From assembly GCA_900708905.1 (NCBI GenBank), contig CAADRB010000022.1:1389895-1453894 (forward strand): 64,000 bases of DNA. Reading direction: 5' to 3'. The DNA is from Hymenolepis diminuta (Eukaryota; Platyhelminthes; Cestoda; Cyclophyllidea; Hymenolepididae). Below the pieces are notes generated by a model. That model was not told where the DNA came from. It did not search any database and saw nothing but the letters and a program-made list of their open reading frames with translations. Below, piece after piece: positions 1 through 12,252 of the stretch; position 1 is the stretch's first letter; the number at the start of each line of letters is the position of its first letter. The translations under genes were made by a program, and so were the position numbers.

Positions 1-267
1 GAAAATGATATGAGAGTGGCACTTGCGAAGGTGAAGCCGCGCATTCCTGAAATTGTCGCAGTGAGGCAACAACAAAAGTCACATTGATTTGCAATGAATA
101 ATCATTTTGTTTTTGTTTATGTGCGAAATTTATGTTGTGTAGGTTTTTTCTTTAAACATGTTTTGAATTTAAAAAAAACATTTTATTTTTTCACCTACGA
201 AGGGTTCGATGAATGCATGTATGGAACTTGCAGGATTCGGTACCACCAAAAAGGTTAAGAACCACTG
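1..267 (+). mobile_element. 3' end of a hAT (Charlie/ZBED-like) DNA transposon, with transposase C-terminus
   Basis: Bases 1-87 are open in frame 1 and end at TGA. They encode a 28-residue tail that starts ENDMRVAL, contains KPRIPEIV and ends QQQKSH. Known family trait: hAT transposases of the ZBED5/SCAND3/Charlie type end in an (E)NDLRVAL-like start, a KPRI-like motif and a terminal SH. About 180 bp later, bases 233-267 read towards ...AAAGGTTAAGAACCACTG. That is the reverse complement of a CAGTGGTTCTTAACCTTT end, matching the terminal inverted repeat style of Charlie-type hATs. The next 8 bases (268-275, GTCTAGAC) would be the target-site duplication. The element enters from outside the window, so its 5' end and catalytic domain cannot be judged. 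Confidence 0.7.
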
Positions 268-275
268 GTCTAGAC

Positions 276-1373
276 ATGACAGATAGGAATTTGGGTCAGA
301 GGGTCATACAGACATCACTGTAGCTTCGTGGACGAAAAACTATTGTATTGTCGTAGGGAATGTGATTAAAGAACACACAGAAAGTCATCCTTCAAAATTT
401 TACCTATTATAAACCTCAAATTTGAATATTAATACAAAATTTACCCTTTCAAAATTATTCTTTTGGTCAGATAAGAGAATATTGCCATTTTCGAGTACAA
501 TTAACTGGTTTGACTTAATTACTCTTCCAGGACTTAAAATATTTTGTTCCTTTCTAGACGAAGAATTAGATCTAATATTTTAAGTACTTTTCTAAATTAT
601 TATCAATTTTATAATCCGGCTTTCAAATTTATGGACCACTAAAACCTAAATGAACCTGTGATTTCGTGGCTTTTTATTTCGTAAGAAAAGTGCTGCATTT
701 GAATGTTCCTTTGATTAGCTATGCGAATTATCAATATTATTGTAATTACAGTAAAGGTGAAAATATTAATTAAATGTGAGAAAAAGTATTCAATTAAATA
801 CTTCCCCTTGAGTAAGCAACATTATTATTACTTTCCGTGAACGTATTGTTTATACTATTGGCCAAATTTTATATTTGGGAGTCATAATAGGCTTTGTTTA
901 GTGCCTAACTGAAGTATGTTTTCTCTCTCCTCTTCTTCCATATCTGGAACTGCGGTATCGGACCCGTAGATGGTAACAAATACTCATGAAAATGAAAAAA
1001 ATTTCAGAAGTTTTAGCCATGGGATGACATCTAAACACGTGAAATTGTAGTGATTGAATGGGAACTGGAATAGGAGTGTGAATGAAATCGGAATATCATA
1101 AGTCGTACTTTATTTTGCTTCTGGTGAAACTTTCTCATTACCCCTATTACGTTACACTTTTTATCATGACTTATTTTACAAAGCTCAATTTTCATAATCT
1201 GACCCTGGGTTTCTGAGTGAGCTCATATCCGCGATATTGAGAGCGTGTTGAAGTTGAATAATTAGTCCTGCCACTTGGGTTCAGTTGTATTATATTAAAA
1301 CCATGAACAAGTAGATAACAATAGAAAGACATTTTAATCTTACTTAATTTAACGTATTTCTCTGCTTTCATAG
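276..1373. other. AT-rich flank between the hAT end and the first exon
   Basis: No ORF, RNA gene or repeat could be supported here. An acceptor (TTTCATAG at about 1366-1373) marks its right edge, so part of it is probably intron of the gene at 1374-2154. Earlier exons of that gene were not found. Confidence 0.4.
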
Positions 1374-2154
1374 CCTCTGCTAAATATGATAGAGCGAAAT
1401 ATGAACGACGACGATGAAATAGCCGCAGGATCGCTTTTGTTATTCCAATGCTTGATTGCAAACAGTCGAGCAGCGAATTTCTCTGAAGAATTTTATATCC
1501 GGGTCATACGAATTGTCCATCACTTATACTTCAATAAGAACGAAAGTAATTTCAAAAATGCTATCTTCCTAGTTTTAAGCGTGGAAAGGCTCTTTCAAAA
1601 AGTCGTAAGTTCTCGGTGTATTCAGAGATAGCAGTATCCCATTTTATAATAATTCTGTTGTATTTTTAGCCGACATCTGAATATAATAAATTTGCCAAGA
1701 TACACTGTGACTATCTGCATTGCCTACTCGATAATTATCCTTTGTCAGTGAATGGGTTGAAATTTCTGAGAAACTTCTCTCGTTGGGTAGGCAAATCTTT
1801 TTCGACCTTTTTCACCAACTTTTAGTTAAGTAAAAGCTAAAGCAATTTTGTTATTGTTTCAACAGATGCCTCATAATAATAAGTCGATCACTTCTAACCC
1901 AGAACATCTGCGCAATTTGTTGAAATTGATAATAAAATACATCGTTTGCAATGAGGATCAGGGAACCATAGAAGCCACTGAAAACCATCAGCTTTTAAAT
2001 TACCTTCCCGAAGCTGGATCACCACCCCATAATAATAACAGTCCCTACCAGAATGAATACCTTGCGACTATCTTGGAAACTCTCTCAGTATTTGTGAAAA
2101 GTTGTCCTGAATCACACGAAATATTAGTAAAAGTAGGAGGATTACATGTTCTTG
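1374..2154 (+). CDS. Partial gene: helical-repeat protein, possibly ataxin-10-like (three exons)
   Basis: Three exons join without breaking frame. They are 1374-1604 (acceptor TTTCATAG, donor GTAAGT), 1670-1786 (acceptor TATTTTTAG, donor GTAGGC) and 1866-2154 (acceptor GTTTCAACAG, donor GTTAGT, phase 1). The first two introns are 65 and 79 nt. The translation is a series of amphipathic helices, for example SLLLFQCLIANSRAA, then NGLKFLRNFSRW, and finally ETLSVFVKSCPESHEILV followed by KVGGLHVL. The last segment resembles the armadillo-type repeat ahead of the conserved C-terminal block of ataxin-10 (helix, then LV-x-GGI-x-LL). The NPFIxEWA-type block that should follow was not found downstream, and no start codon can be fixed, because in-frame coding runs upstream of the ATG at 1386 to the acceptor. 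It could be another ARM/HEAT protein. Coding status is fairly secure, family is not. Confidence 0.5.
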
Positions 2155-5100
2155 GTTAGTCACACAGTTTTCATACTTTAAATTATAATAATATCAATTA
2201 TAACAAATACACAAAAAATAAAGTTTGTTCAGGAATTAAACACCCAACAGTTGAGTAAAATTTTGATCCTAATTTGAAAGCAATGATTTTTCTTCTTTGA
2301 GCAATCCTGGAACATCTCTACACCAACCAATAGGGTAGATCTTCATATATAATGACAACCAGAAAAAGTTCTGCTTATGAGGTTATTATTATTACGTAGT
2401 TATTGCGTAATAACGTATGACAAGGCCAGTAACGTTCCTTTTTAAGTGTGAGAAAGTGACTGAAATTGGATTACAGTATGTAACAAAGGGTAAAGAAGAG
2501 GGAATGGATTAGAAATTAGCCTTCTCACTTCACTGGATTTTCGTTTCTGGCTATATTGTATTTACTTAACAGTTAGTCATCTTCTAATTGTTCCAAAGTT
2601 CAAATAATGCTATTCATTCCCTATGTTGCTATGGAAATTCTCGTCCAGGATATCCAGTACTCATTGAATTTGAATGGTCAGTCTTACTAGTTCAACTCAC
2701 CACCTGGCATGAATTTACCGGATAGAGAAGATGGGTGAGATCAGAGAAAGCATCTTTAACCTAGAATTAGGAATCGTAGTAAAATGTAATAAATGCAACA
2801 CCAAGGTGTTAAAATGTGAGTTTTAACGAACGAAACTATTTATTCCCTATTGACTTTTAAAATTTGAATATTTTAGAATTCTCACGTAAACGTCGAAAAA
2901 TTGCCAGAATGTGAAAGTATTTTAACTGGATTTGCCGATAAGTTAAAATCGAGATCAGAATACATTTCATATTTTGAATCATTCGATATATAACTCTTTT
3001 TTACTATAGATCTTTGAGAGAAAATTTGATGAAGGACCTTCTATTAGAATATCTCATGTAAGTGTATGAAACACGAGGCTTCATTTTTGAAACCAGGCAT
3101 TATTTAAATTGATTACAATTTACTAAACATTGAAGTTTTTTTATTTTTCAATAGAACATAATTAGTTAAAATTCCTTTGAGTACCTTTTCCTATGCGGTG
3201 AGACTTCTTTCCAACTTGCTATCTCCCTGATGAAGTTTGGGCCTTTGTAGTAAAAGCTATATGGACGTCATTCTCTGCAAACTAGTAAGCTTATGTAAAG
3301 CTCATTTCACACTTTTTGTCCTCTACTTTTTTAAAGTATATAAATTATCAAAATGATACTGATTTTGGGGTAAACACTATTTCAAATATTCCTCAAGGGT
3401 AGAGAGATAGTATAACTGGGCCCCTTGGTGAAAAATCGAAATCTCTCAACCTCTTTTTCAGTTAGCATATCCAGAAAAGTTGGTCATTCTCTTCACTTGG
3501 TGTGCAGAGATGGGGATCAGTCTCGTGACCTCTGACTTCTCAGATGAGCACGTAAACTGCTGTGCTAGCCTGAACAAAGGTGCTAGTGCGCTAATTAACC
3601 ATTAAGAAAATGTTACAACAAAGTTAGCTTGATACAGTAAGGCGTTAAATTGTGAGGAATCGGGAAGCCAGCATCAACACCCGCTATATTTGAAATGTAT
3701 TAAATAAACATTTGCTTAATGTAAAAACAATAATGGGAAATTTTTATTGATCTAGAGATCACATCACTTTATCTTGATTTTAAGTCCATGTTTTGCATTT
3801 GAAGATCTAGATTGGGGAAAAACAAATCGGATCTGCATTAATTAAAACTAACGCTAACATAATTTACTATATATAAAATAGTAATAAAGGTAGTATTACT
3901 ATACTAATGGGACAAATTGATTAGTAATAACACCAGAGGTGAAGTAGATTTCGGAAAGGGAAAGTAGATTTGGTCCATGGGAATTCAGATAGATAGTTCT
4001 CCTCTTCCCTACTCAAAGAACGTACGCTGCTGCTTTTTGCAAACGCTCTTTAAAGAGATAACGCTGAATCCGATAGTCAACACTGAGGATGAAATGCTGA
4101 GGTTTTTCATTTCAAATATCCTTGTCGCTTATAATACTTAACCAGAAATTTGACCCTGGAAATCTTTGTTGGTCATTAAGACCGTAGAACAGTGACGTCA
4201 TCGATAGTTTCTGCTGAACTTGTCTCCATCTGCAATATATATCAGAAGAAAACCATTTTACAAATGAAGTGAGATTACTTTTCTATAATTGCCAAACAAA
4301 AATAAAAAAATCTTCAGTCCATTATTCCACCCTCTATCTTTGAAGCTTTCGTTGATAAATAGGCATCTTTTACATCAATGAATTCGCAACGAATAATCAA
4401 TACTATTCAATACAATCAATAACCATTCTGTTTCACCTGTTCATAAAAGATGGATGTATGATAGTTTTGGCAAATTTATTCAACTCATGACGCATAAAGG
4501 GGTTAAAAAGTTTATGCTTTAAATCAAGTCAGCTACCTCTAGCTGGTCACCGTATAAGGCCGGACTTACTGGGAGACTTTTTTCCATCCTTGTGTCATTC
4601 TGTGCAGGGTGACTCAAGTATCCTAACGCGGTCGCTATATGACAAAGCAAAAAAGCCACTTTGTGGCTCGCATAAACGTACACAAATTGGGTCTGGATAT
4701 AAATAGGCCCACTTTCTTATGGACATATAAAATGATGTCAGTTAAATTTGAATTCTAAAAAGCAAATGATCACACACACAGGTGAGCAAATATAATCGTT
4801 TGTTCAAAGAAAACTTAACCAATAAAATGGTGAGAGTTTCTCAATAGCAAAGAATGCAACGCCAAAATTGCATTAGTAAAAAATAACTTCCAGGGACTAA
4901 AGATTAGACCTTCAACCACAAATGCTAAAATACTATTTTCAAAAAGTGGATTCACTTACCTAGTCCTTCGACTCATTAACTTTTATATTTATTCTCTGTT
5001 TATCAGGAGTAATGTTTGAAATCGAAGTACACACAAGCCAAGCCTGTTTATTGGTCCCACTTGAGGGTTTCAGAAAAATTAATTAATACCGTCACTTTTC

Positions 5101-7190
5101 TTTAGAAAATATTATAACACGTGCGTTACTCATTCTTCCTTACACAAAAGAAAGGAATGAAAGTTTGCGACGACATCTTTAAATTTTTACAATTCATAAT
5201 GCATCTTAATACCTACGGGATGAAATACGAACTGTAGTATCGATGAATAGGCAAAATCAAACGACAATGGTTATTGCATTCTTAAAGTAGGTGATAAAGT
5301 ATAAAATTATTCCCATGTAGCACCGTAACTACCACAAAGTGACTCACAATAACAAAAACATTAGACAGCCATTCAAAGTGTATTTTATTTAATCTTTAGA
5401 CAAAATACTACCGCTATGTACGTAGCCTGGACGTGTAACCGGACTCTCTTTCCGACAACTCTCTCCCTCCTCTTCCATTCTCTATCTCTAAAACCATCTT
5501 AAATCCGATTTTAGGACTCTTCTACGAAAAGAACCATGCTATTGAAGAAAAGGTAAAATCAAGCGGAAGTACTAATTACATTATAATAATACACGAACTC
5601 GTTCATAAAGTAGAATAAAATTGATCTGTAGAATTGAAAGGACATCTAAAAACTTAAAATATAGTTCTCACAATGGAATTTCATTTTAAGATACTAGCAG
5701 AAATAATAACCAAAATTTATTCATCCAAACAAGCAAATAGTAACTCATTTATGTGCATTAGTTGCAAACCTAACTAGCAAAATGAGAAAAAGACATTGTA
5801 AATTTTTCATTAAATATAAGTTAAATTGCAAATACCAAAAATTGATTTCATTCTCAATCCAAATAAGGAAAAATTCTCAATTTTAAAATGATCCAATTGA
5901 GTAAACGTAAATGGCATCGAGCCACCTAAATCGATATGTTCAGAAATTATAAACACATTATTATTTTTTTATTCGAATATGTTACAGTAAGATGTAGTTG
6001 AGCTAATATGCTTATTGAAGGGATAGTTACAATTAAGAAAAAATCTACACTAAATGGATAGCGTGTTTACATAAGCTAAATGATGGTTGCTATGAGCAAC
6101 AACCTCTGAATTAGCAACCTGACTAGTTAAATCCCATAACGAAGAAAACCTTTAACCTATCAGTTTATTAACCCAGAATTTAATAAAAATGGTTTGAATC
6201 AGCGCTATAATTTGAATATTTTGCCAAGTAGTTAACAAGATAGTTTAAAAACTCATCAATAGTTTAAATTAAGTTGACTAAATTACTTTCCAACGGCATG
6301 ATAATATGATTATCAAAAAGTGTTCTTAATGATTCTGCTATTTCATTGAAAACATATCAGATTGATATTGAAAGTGTTGAATGAATCAGTTTGAATTAGA
6401 TCTAATTTAAAAAGCATCTGCTCATAAAATTTATGCAATCGAGGCTATGGATAATTAAGTAAGCACAAGCTAATTTAAGAAATCCATTATAAATCTCCAT
6501 TATCTAATTTACGTTGCTATACATACTGAAGATGTAAAAATAAATTAACGAAAGTGATTTACGTGCTTTGGATTGAGTATTTCAGCTTGATTTTCTTCTT
6601 CCTCAATTTTCTAACTTCGTGAAATAAACAAGCGAGTTCTGAGTTAGTCATTGACTTGTTCAAGAAGAAAATTTTCTATTCTTCCCCAGAGTATGAAAAA
6701 TTCATTCATATATGCCATTATTCGTATAGTTTACGTCCAAGCCGCAGGTTCTGAAAGTGCCGAGTGAATAGAAACTTTTATTTTTAGAGATAAAAGTTTA
6801 TTTTTAGAAAAATATATCGATTATTTGACTTCGGACCACGTTCTACAAAATTACAGCGGGAGATCATCATATGACAGATTCGAAGCTAATTTCAAAGCAG
6901 TATTATGTCCGTAGTAAAGGGGAAAAATAAAGTGATAAATGTGTAAAACGAGAGAATTTGCCTGTGAAAATTTAATAGTTCTAGACACGTGATAAAAGCA
7001 CTTCTGGTTCCCAATACCTTCCTTTGGAAAGAATATAAAAATTCAGGAGATACTTTTTTTTCTGTTGGGTGTATGACGCTTCGTTACCTTGGAAATGCAT
7101 TGTAACTTCTACTGTCCCATTGAACAGCAATTTCAGTTAACTGGTTACAAGTTTGTTACCTCCTCTCTATTATTCACTAACTTAACGAGC
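2155..7190. other. Gene-poor AT-rich stretch
   Basis: No coding region, RNA gene or exon in phase with the upstream gene could be supported. It may be a long intron or the 3' flank of the gene at 1374-2154. A tRNA-like SINE fragment at 3508-3572 is listed separately. The rest appears to be unclassified AT-rich sequence. Confidence 0.4.
3508..3572 (-). repeat. tRNA-derived SINE fragment, copy 1
   Basis: Read on the minus strand, the segment contains GCTAGCACAGCAGTTTACG, like a degenerate polymerase III A box. About 35 bases later comes AGAGGTCACGAGACTGATCC, like a T-arm/B box (GGTTCGANNCC). A second copy with the same order and the shared core AGAGGTCACG is at 28981-29056. Two diverged copies with tRNA-like boxes suggest a tRNA-derived SINE. 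It is too mutated to be a functional tRNA. Confidence 0.5.
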
Positions 7191-7194
7191 CCAT

Positions 7195-7385
7195 TTATTT
7201 ATTTAAAGATTGTATCTAGGACACGAATTAGACAATAGGATACATAGGTTTCAAATTCTAGGACATTAAAGGGAGAGCTCTGTCCGGTTTTATGAAGTTC
7301 TATTCCAACTTATAACATTTTGTTGTGAACTCGAAATTAATGGAAAAGTTTTCTCTTTGCTTTGTTCAGCAGTCTTGAATTTGGA
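7195..7385 (-). repeat. Diverged copy 3 of the family at 33850-34131 and 36845-37170
   Basis: This stretch shares the block AATTAGACAATAGGATAC and a following GAGAGCTCT with the copy near 36880-36935, then remains loosely alignable for about 100 more bases. No reading frame of note is kept. It is best read as a decayed copy of the same sequence family. Confidence 0.4.
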
Positions 7386-7540
7386 ATATTTATGTGAAAG
7401 CACACATCTGGGAGAGCAAAAAATAAGAAGTGATTGTGCAGCTTGCAGCCGAGATGAAGATTTTAAGCTAATAGGTCTCTATTCATTGTTATTATTATTA
7501 GCCACAGGTATACAATAACCATAGTTTTAATTGCGGGGAG

Positions 7541-7830
7541 TAAATAAAATCGGTTAACGGAAAGTCCAACAAAAGCCTAACGGAAGTGGCTCAAAAAGGT
7601 GCTAAGAGCAATGTCAGGGTGCTAAGCCTAAGATTCGAGTTTTTACGATATTTACTAAAAATTGAATTTCATGATTCGTCCCCTGAACTTCAGCGAAAGG
7701 CTTATCTACGATGTGCAGTGCTTATAAGCCGGTTTTTAATCACGATAGTCGGCTTGACACTTCAACTTAACCTTCCATCTTGTGGAAGAGAAGGCAAAAT
7801 GATCTTACATAATATTCAGCAGTTTATAGC
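7541..7830 (+). repeat. Interspersed repeat, copy 1 (partner at 59286-59600)
   Basis: The block AAAATCGGTTAACGGAAAGT at the left end matches GAAATCGGTTGACGGAAAGT near 59291. Further matches in the same order follow: CATGATTCGTCCC, then GGCTTATCTA(T/C), then GTCGGCTTGACACTTCAA against GTCAGTCTTGAAACTTCAA. The 84-codon ORF across this copy is not kept in the partner, which has several stops in the aligned frame. It is therefore a non-coding dispersed repeat of unknown class, not a gene. Confidence 0.6.
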
Positions 7831-8555
7831 CTTAACGTAGCATAGATGATTTGGTTGAAATTTTTAAGTCAGCAGACCCCCAGAAGTTCTTTAATAAAGC
7901 TTTTTAATCACTAATTCAGTCTTCTTTCTATTTTACGGCAGCTGAATTCGTGCAGTTGAAAAGGACACTAGCTTAGTTATCCTTCTCTATCTTACACTGG
8001 TGTCTTTGAAGCTGCAGTCCTTACTCCTTACTTTTCTAACGATTATTGATGGAGAGCTACAGTTTATTAGTCACCTATTTAGGATAAAGAAACTCCAAAA
8101 GGGATTGCATTTACGAAATTTAATAAAACAGGGTAGGAAAGAGACAACGACTTCGTTTAGGAACATATTTCAGGCGTCATTTAGTGAATACTTTGGTATT
8201 TTCATGGTCACATATTTCACGATTCAGCTCTAAGTTGTCTGATGCTAAAAGAAAGATAAAATCTGAAATTGCACGGGTTTAAAAGTGGGTAGTTGCACTA
8301 CTTCCAAATTCATTTTGTCAGAGCATTCTATAACATAATTTATTTTGGAAACCCATTGTTAATCTTAACTATTTTGATTGTTTTGGTTATTAAAATGAAA
8401 TTGTATCTTGTGACAGTATCTTATAATTTTTTGCGGTAGAAAATGCATGTACATGGTGGAGCAAGTGTGATAACTTGCATTGACATCTTTGAACGAAATA
8501 TACATAGCTGGAATCGTGATCTAAATAAACGTGACCTTAAAATACGATAATATGT

Positions 8556-8862
8556 AATGAAAGGACGTAAAGATCTATAAGGACATGAAGGATAGGTGGA
8601 TTAACCAATGATGCATTAAAGGGTACGAAATGAGAGCAAGCAACCATCTTGCCATATGGAAATGATTAAAGATAACCACATGCTACTACTACTTCAGAAA
8701 ACATGGTCTAAATAAATATTTATTAAAGAAAATCTTGTAGACAAGGCAAAATAGACCGAAAAGGCATAATATTCATAAAAGTAGGAAAGATAGAACGATG
8801 GACCATGATGCATCAAAGGGTACTAAAATTAGAGGAAGCGACCACCTTGTCAGAATAGCCAT
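8556..8862 (+). repeat. Two adjacent copies of a short repeat (GATGCATYAAAGGGTAC family)
   Basis: Bases about 8585-8660 and 8785-8862 share an order of motifs: ATGATGCATTAAAGGGTAC or ATGATGCATCAAAGGGTAC, then GAGRRAGCRACCAYCTTG. Related A/G-rich tracts ending in a GACCATC-like core occur near 28430 and 44420. The pair looks like two insertions, or a local duplication, of one short dispersed repeat. Confidence 0.5.
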
Positions 8863-9599
8863 TACCCTCCCTCGCGTAATGGGACTGTGGCTGAGTATAC
8901 CAAACATTTAATTTTCTTACTTTTCCATTCTTAGCCAGTGTATTGTCAGCTGCTTTTGTACTAGACTGGCAAGGTTGCTCCTTTAGCTTACTTCCGACAC
9001 CTCTTAGTGGCTTTAAAGTCTTAGATTTAGTAAAAAACACCCTTTATTTTATTCGTGCTTTGCATAAAGTGAACGTAAGTATGAAGAAAAACTCCCGAAA
9101 CAAAGTAGAATCCAGGGAGGAATCGGCAAAAAATTGATGTATGTGAAGAAGTAGCTATGAGGGTTTCCTGAGATCCAGCGCTTCTTGGTGAACGAGCTGT
9201 TGAAACTTCTGTCTGTTCTTAAGACTCGTTCGTTTGGGCACCTCCTATTCCACAATCTGCGTTCTCCTTTGCAGACCCTTTTGAAGTATTCCTGAGGTGG
9301 ATATAACTATTTGAAATTTCTTCCTGCTAGAATTTCACCGGTAGTATGGGATCTAACACTGTACCGATGAATTGAAATTTGAATATATTGAATTAAAAAC
9401 AAGTACTATCGGAATGTACGTATTGAGCGTGTTCTCACACAGATACACTCAAGAATGAATTAATGGTGCTTTACAATCAGAAATTTATGCAGTTCCTTAC
9501 ATAAATAATGCAATAGAGTCATTGTGCTCAATAGGAATGTGACCTCAGGTGGATGACGCACATGTGGAAGCGGAGTATGAAACCGCATGAAGTGAATGG

Positions 9600-10035
9600 G
9601 TCATGTCGACCAATAGCGAATAGGCATAGGCGGATACGCATATGAAGGAGAAAACCAAGACGAAATATCACCGATCGATCCAATGTCTGACCAGTCATTA
9701 TTATTGCCACGAGCATTGCAGTTCAATGTTTGGCCCAGTCCTCCCCTTCCGACCACAATCTAACCAAACCAATCTAATTTATAAATAGATTCTTAATTGT
9801 ACCGATAAATGGAGTCTGGTCATATTATCGGATTAGTTCTGTCTGGTTAAATTTATGTTCTCTCCCCTCTCTCTGGGATCTGAACGATAGCATACTTGAT
9901 AACATGGCCTGACCACACATTACAACAATATATGAACATAAATGGACGAGCTTGGGATAAAAGAAGACATGTAATTAAGTCGGGAATAAATCACTTAAAT
10001 CACTGCGCGTGCCATACTTTGAGAATAAACTAACC
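9600..10035 (+). repeat. Interspersed repeat, copy 1 (related to 21470-21725 and 47330-47455)
   Basis: This copy contains CCAATGTCTGACCAGTCAT, a TATAAA-like segment, TTAGTTCTGTCTGGTTAAAT and GGCCTGACCACACATTACA. The same landmarks appear in order at 21470-21725, for example CATTGTCTGACCAATCAT and TTAGTCGTGTCCGGTCAAAT. Its right part (AATTAAGTCGGGAATAAATC) also matches GATTAAGTCAGCAATAAATC near 47391. No coding capacity was seen. The class is unknown. Confidence 0.55.
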
Positions 10036-10468
10036 CGGCAACTATCCAATCTCGATTCTATTCGCTAATCTTCGGGACCCATCACCAATTTCAAATGTTC
10101 TTGTATATTGACCATATCTAAAGAAATATTAGTGTCCCTTCAAAAAACAAAGAAATCCTGAGATTTTGAAATTAAAAATCAATCCCTATGTTACTAGATG
10201 TTTCCAGTGCATTATTTCACTTAGCCATAACTTACATTCAGACGTATAAATACAGTGAGAATAAGGACAATTTTACCAAATATTTACTGAGAAAATATAT
10301 ACTTCGTCAAGATAGACTAGTTTAATCCAATTTAGCGCAACTGTTTTACATTAAGGAGAAGAGTAGCATCTCCAACGCCCCTTCAAATGAATATGAAATC
10401 AGGATACAAAGGAAGTTTATTTTTCACATGTTAGAGATAAATAGTCACCAATACATATCAAAAAGACA

Positions 10469-12006
10469 CTAGATACACAGCTTAATATTTTCAAGTAGTA
10501 TCTCGCGATCCAAATTACGTCCTAAAATAAAACAATACATTACTAATTATAATATGTCGGCGTAACTGTTGAAATAAGGCATATTTTAAGAATTAGTAAG
10601 CCAACACCCTATCGATATGATTGGTCAACTAAATCAAGCAATGGTAAAAAATCCGTAAACCAATGAGGTAAGTGTGAAACTACGACTCACCAATAAAAAC
10701 GAGCCGGACGCCTATCGGTCCAAGTTTTTCAGCACTTGATGAGGCGATAGAAAATATGTCATACAACTCATTTACACACTGAAGTGAACTAGGAGTTTCA
10801 TCCCTAAGGAAATGAATTATTCCCTAATTAAATAAAAAGAAACATTTAGATAAAAAGTCAGTAGAAGTTTTATAAGAGAAAAATCAAATAAAACGAACTT
10901 TTAGTCGGAGAACTTCCATAGCGCTGTTCGATTTATTGCACACTGTCTTTTGCCAGAGGATTCTTTCGAGAAAATCTTCGAATTTGACACGATCAATTTG
11001 ATCATTTTCATCTATAGTTACCGTGGTAATTATCTAGAAATAATATCATTGTGCGGGTTTAGCAACGCATTACATTGTTAAGGTGAGGTTTTGGAGGAAT
11101 GAAAGAGGCTTTTAAGTCTTCGAAGACAGTACTGAAAGAGGTTAGCTATAAGTAAGCATTCTTACTTCGACGAATACTTATTCAAATCCAGGATATTTGA
11201 AAGATCAATCCTAAACTCGGATACATAAGGGAAATCTCAGCTTACTTTGAATAGGAGGTTCGAATAGTTTTAGCCATAGCATTTATCGCTCTAAAATGTC
11301 TATAATTCTTACAAGGCGAAGGTTTACTTGATCTGTTCCTCTAATACATTCATCTCCTCCTCTGAAACCAGATCAGACTTGTTCAAAATCAAAACATCTG
11401 CAAGTGCGATTTGCCTGAAGGAAAAAATTATAAATTAATAAGCTCGAACCGTTCACAAGCATTGACAGTTTCCGATTCATTGTGCTCTGATAAAGTTTTG
11501 AGGCAGTACTTTGAATCAAGAAGGGTTACAATACCATCAAGAGCCAATTGACTACATAAACTCTCATCTAACCAAAATAGAGAGGCAATAGGTCCAGGGT
11601 CTGCGAGGCCAGTGGTTTCCAATAGGATGTAATCAAACTTTCCACGGTTTTTCATTAAACTTTCAATAGCTTTAACTCCAGGGTCTTTAAGAGAGCAACA
11701 CAAGCACCCGTTTCTTAATTCCATCCATTCTTCAAATAAACCAGCCGCGTTTTCCTTTAATGAAGTGGTCGATTCAATTGCTGATCCTTCTCCAAAGTCA
11801 TTGAGAATAACGGCAATTCTTTTACCATGGGAAGCGGTTAGAATATAGTTTATTAGCGTTGTTTTACCAGCACCTTAAGGATGGATAATCACGCTAATAA
11901 AAATCTTACCCAAGAATCCTGTAATAACCGTAACGGGAACTTTTTCTAACGCTCCGTCATTATTATAGTCAATGGCTACAAGTTCTGGGATGTCGTCGGA
12001 TGACAT
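10469..12006 (-). CDS. CBWD: COBW/CBWD-type zinc-regulated GTPase metallochaperone, complete, nine exons (358 aa)
   Basis: This is a member of the COG0523 G3E GTPase family. The eukaryotic CBWD/ZNG1 proteins use GTP hydrolysis to deliver zinc to client enzymes. Exons (minus strand): 12006-11910, 11873-11450, 11414-11328, 11290-11246, 11210-11166, 11131-11074, 11033-10899, 10823-10691 and 10521-10469. The sum is 1077 nt with phases kept throughout. Visible motifs are the Walker A loop GFLGAGKTT split by intron 1, [10 protein letters not shown], the metal motif [10 protein letters not shown] (CxCC), [10 protein letters not shown], the NKSD specificity motif in exon 3 and a C-terminal MEVLRLKG...RLVFIGRNLD. 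The length is close to animal CBWD proteins (about 395 aa), with a shorter N-terminus. The start ATG precedes SSDDIPELV, the acidic psi-PxLVxV-like leader of the family. Introns 1-6 are only 34-40 nt. Confidence 0.95.
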
Positions 12007-12252
12007 ACTAGGACATGTAGGGCGATAGCCTCAATTGTTTACTCTTCCGCACGAATGTTATGCAAATTAAAACAAACCCTGGTTAAAAATATGATAAATA
12101 AAATTGAAGTTTTTAAAATATCGCTTAATATTTCATTTTTATTTTAGAGTACGTATAATACAATTTGGAAATAATTTTATTTTGATATATCTCATTAACC
12201 AACCAACTTTCAATATATATGTGTTCTTTGCCTTCATCCATCTCAGTTAAAG
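12007..12252. promoter_or_regulatory. Divergent intergenic region of CBWD and SMARCD (probable bidirectional promoter)
   Basis: Only 246 bp separate the two start codons, which face away from each other. The stretch is AT-rich with T runs and holds no ORF. I could not identify a TATA box or factor site with confidence. A shared promoter is inferred from the spacing. Confidence 0.6.

Noticed and set aside
3012..3059. Exon candidate encoding IFERKFDEGPSIRISH after a TTTACTATAG acceptor, as the next exon of the gene at 1374-2154 (DEGPSIR resembles the ataxin-10 NPFIREW block)
   Set aside because: The phase does not match the good donor at 2154 (a stop follows at once). It only works with a poor alternative donor at 2147, and similarity is too short.
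7586..7840. 84-codon ORF as a small gene
   Set aside because: It lies within a dispersed repeat whose other copy at 59286 has stops in the aligned frame.
8813..9255. Overlapping ORFs on both strands near 9 kb
   Set aside because: Mutually overlapping frames without features or splice consistency, next to short repeats.
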